From: an uncultured Anaerolineaceae bacterium | Lineage (GTDB): Bacteria; Chloroflexota; Anaerolineae; Anaerolineales; Anaerolineaceae | Assembly: GCA_937894825.1 (NCBI GenBank) | Contig: CALCQT010000406.1 | Location: 1 to 7,010, forward strand | DNA length: 7,010 nt | Reading direction: 5' to 3' | Part shown: positions 6,083-7,010 of the stretch, piece after piece | Numbering within the stretch: position 1 is the stretch's first letter | How the letters are laid out: each line of letters starts with the position of its first letter | The notes under the pieces: generated by a model | Databases searched by the model: none | The model's input: the letters and a program-made list of their open reading frames with translations, nothing else | What the model was told of the DNA's origin: nothing | Program-made: the position numbers and the translations under genes

Positions 6083-7009
6083 TCAGCGAATAAAAAAGCT
6101 TTTCACCTGTGACCACAGGGCGACACCGAGAACCTTTAGTTGTAACCCCAGCGGCGTGCTGTTCGCAAGATTTCTCTTCTTTTCATCGGTCGCCTTACTT
6201 TCCCGCGGTTGGGTCGGGGTTACAAAATCATATACAGCCGCAGCGAAAGCCTGATTTGTCCCCGGAATGACTACCGCGCCATCCGAAAAAGCGCAGAGAT
6301 CCCTGCGCACAGCCTCGGCCAGGCCAGAGGGTCCAAAATACAAAGCCATTACAGCCTGTTCGCGGGCTCCGTTATAAGCCGGTGCAAGCGATTTATACTG
6401 CGGTGCGCTGTATGGCGCGACCTGCTGGCCCACCCCACTGCCATGAGTGGGATGCTTTCGTTGGCGTCCGAAATAGGTCCCGTATGGATTCAGCCACACC
6501 TGATCCTGCCCCGCGATGTGCCGCAGCCGGGCCGGACACCAGGCCATCGAGCTGAGCACCTGTCGGCAGGAAGCCATATAAAAACTGTTGTCAGCGCCTT
6601 CCAGACCTAAAAGACCGTTGGTAATATGGTTGTTAAACGAATCGATATCCTGATTTGCGTCGAATGCCTCACGGAAAGAAGCCAGACGATAATCACTCCA
6701 TTCATTACAATAGTTCCGTTTATGCAGCCGCACATCCCCATAAAAGGATGGGTGAAATTGCAGCACCGCCGCTTCTTCCCAGCGGTTATCCGATTGACGA
6801 TTCAAGGCCGCAATTTCATTGAAAATCGCCGAATCTTCCGGCGTATGCGGATATTGGATGTCAGCATGGATAAACAGATATTCTTCATCCGGCAATGTGA
6901 AGATCTGCAGCCTGCACACGCCGGGATCCGCTTCATTGGGCAGCGAGAGAGGCGCTTCCAATTCAACGCCGGTAATCCCAAAACGTGAAAAAGTTTTGGG
7001 CTCGTCATC
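6083..7009 (-). CDS. unrecognised protein, C-terminal part (5' end outside window)
   Basis: The frame is open to the right edge of the window; 308 residues are visible and the start is missing. The only nearby start-like codon, a TTG at 6961, has in-frame coding upstream and is probably internal. I cannot name the family. The visible part begins with beta-rich sequence (VCRLQIFTLPDEEYLFIHAD), continues with HPSFYGDVRLHKRNYCNEWS and a stretch reading NNHITNGLLGLEGADNSFYM, then MAWCPARLRH and VWLNPYGTYFGRQ, and later LAPAYNGAREQ. It ends in a basic, hydrophobic tail (LQLKVLGVALWSQVKSFFIR) that could be an amphipathic membrane-associated helix. The pattern is faintly like the C-terminal beta domain of large glycoside hydrolases (GH38-like), which would suit the sugar symporter downstream on the same strand, but this is a weak resemblance. 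No catalytic residues can be assigned. Confidence 0.8.
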   Translation of the reverse strand, partial: DDEPKTFSRFGITGVELEAPLSLPNEADPGVCRLQIFTLPDEEYLFIHADIQYPHTPEDSAIFNEIAALNRQSDNRWEEAAVLQFHPSFYGDVRLHKRNYCNEWSDYRLASFREAFDANQDIDSFNNHITNGLLGLEGADNSFYMASCRQVLSSMAWCPARLRHIAGQDQVWLNPYGTYFGRQRKHPTHGSGVGQQVAPYSAPQYKSLAPAYNGAREQAVMALYFGPSGLAEAVRRDLCAFSDGAVVIPGTNQAFAAAVYDFVTPTQPRESKATDEKKRNLANSTPLGLQLKVLGVALWSQVKSFFIR

Positions 7010-7010
7010 G

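Noticed and set aside
6209..6988. + strand open frames over the 6083 gene
   Set aside because: Antisense to a longer frame that is open past the window edge and has plausible protein sequence; the + strand products look like translated reverse complement.

Overview
The window looks like ordinary chromosome from a free-living bacterium of roughly balanced GC content, most plausibly Chloroflexota, class Anaerolineae. That placement is inference. It rests on the style of the M23 peptidase (Trp-rich HLHWE tail with a beta-rich N-terminal domain), on the tandem pair of uncharacterised genes at 1162-3203, which resembles a pair I remember from Anaerolineae genomes, and on the DUF362 ferredoxin-type protein. 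No mobile element, CRISPR array, rRNA or phage gene is visible.

Layout of the left part, all on the + strand: (1) 2-1081, the 3' part of an M23-family zinc metallopeptidase gene that begins before the window; (2) 1162-2763 and 2763-3203, two uncharacterised genes that share one base in a TAATG stop/start overlap and are almost certainly translationally coupled; (3) 3327-4436, a DUF362 protein carrying two [4Fe-4S] ferredoxin motifs, with its own strong ribosome binding site; (4) 4465-4537, tRNA-Arg(UCU), driven by a TATAAT promoter that overlaps the end of the DUF362 gene.

Layout of the right part, all on the - strand: a GPH-family (MelB-like) sugar:cation symporter (4548-5990), which converges on the tRNA with only 10 bases between them, and upstream of it the 3' part of an unrecognised gene (6083 to the window edge). 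The last two share orientation and may form a carbohydrate uptake and processing unit. No intergenic stretch exceeds 300 bases; the gaps are 80, 123, 28, 10 and 92 bases.

The best candidate for something undescribed is the coupled pair at 1162-3203. Its two products appear rich in winged-helix-like segments and have no function I can assign. The tRNA locus also carries oddities: a C-U mismatch in the anticodon stem, and a perfect 9-base inverted repeat linking the D arm/anticodon stem to the 3' trailer.
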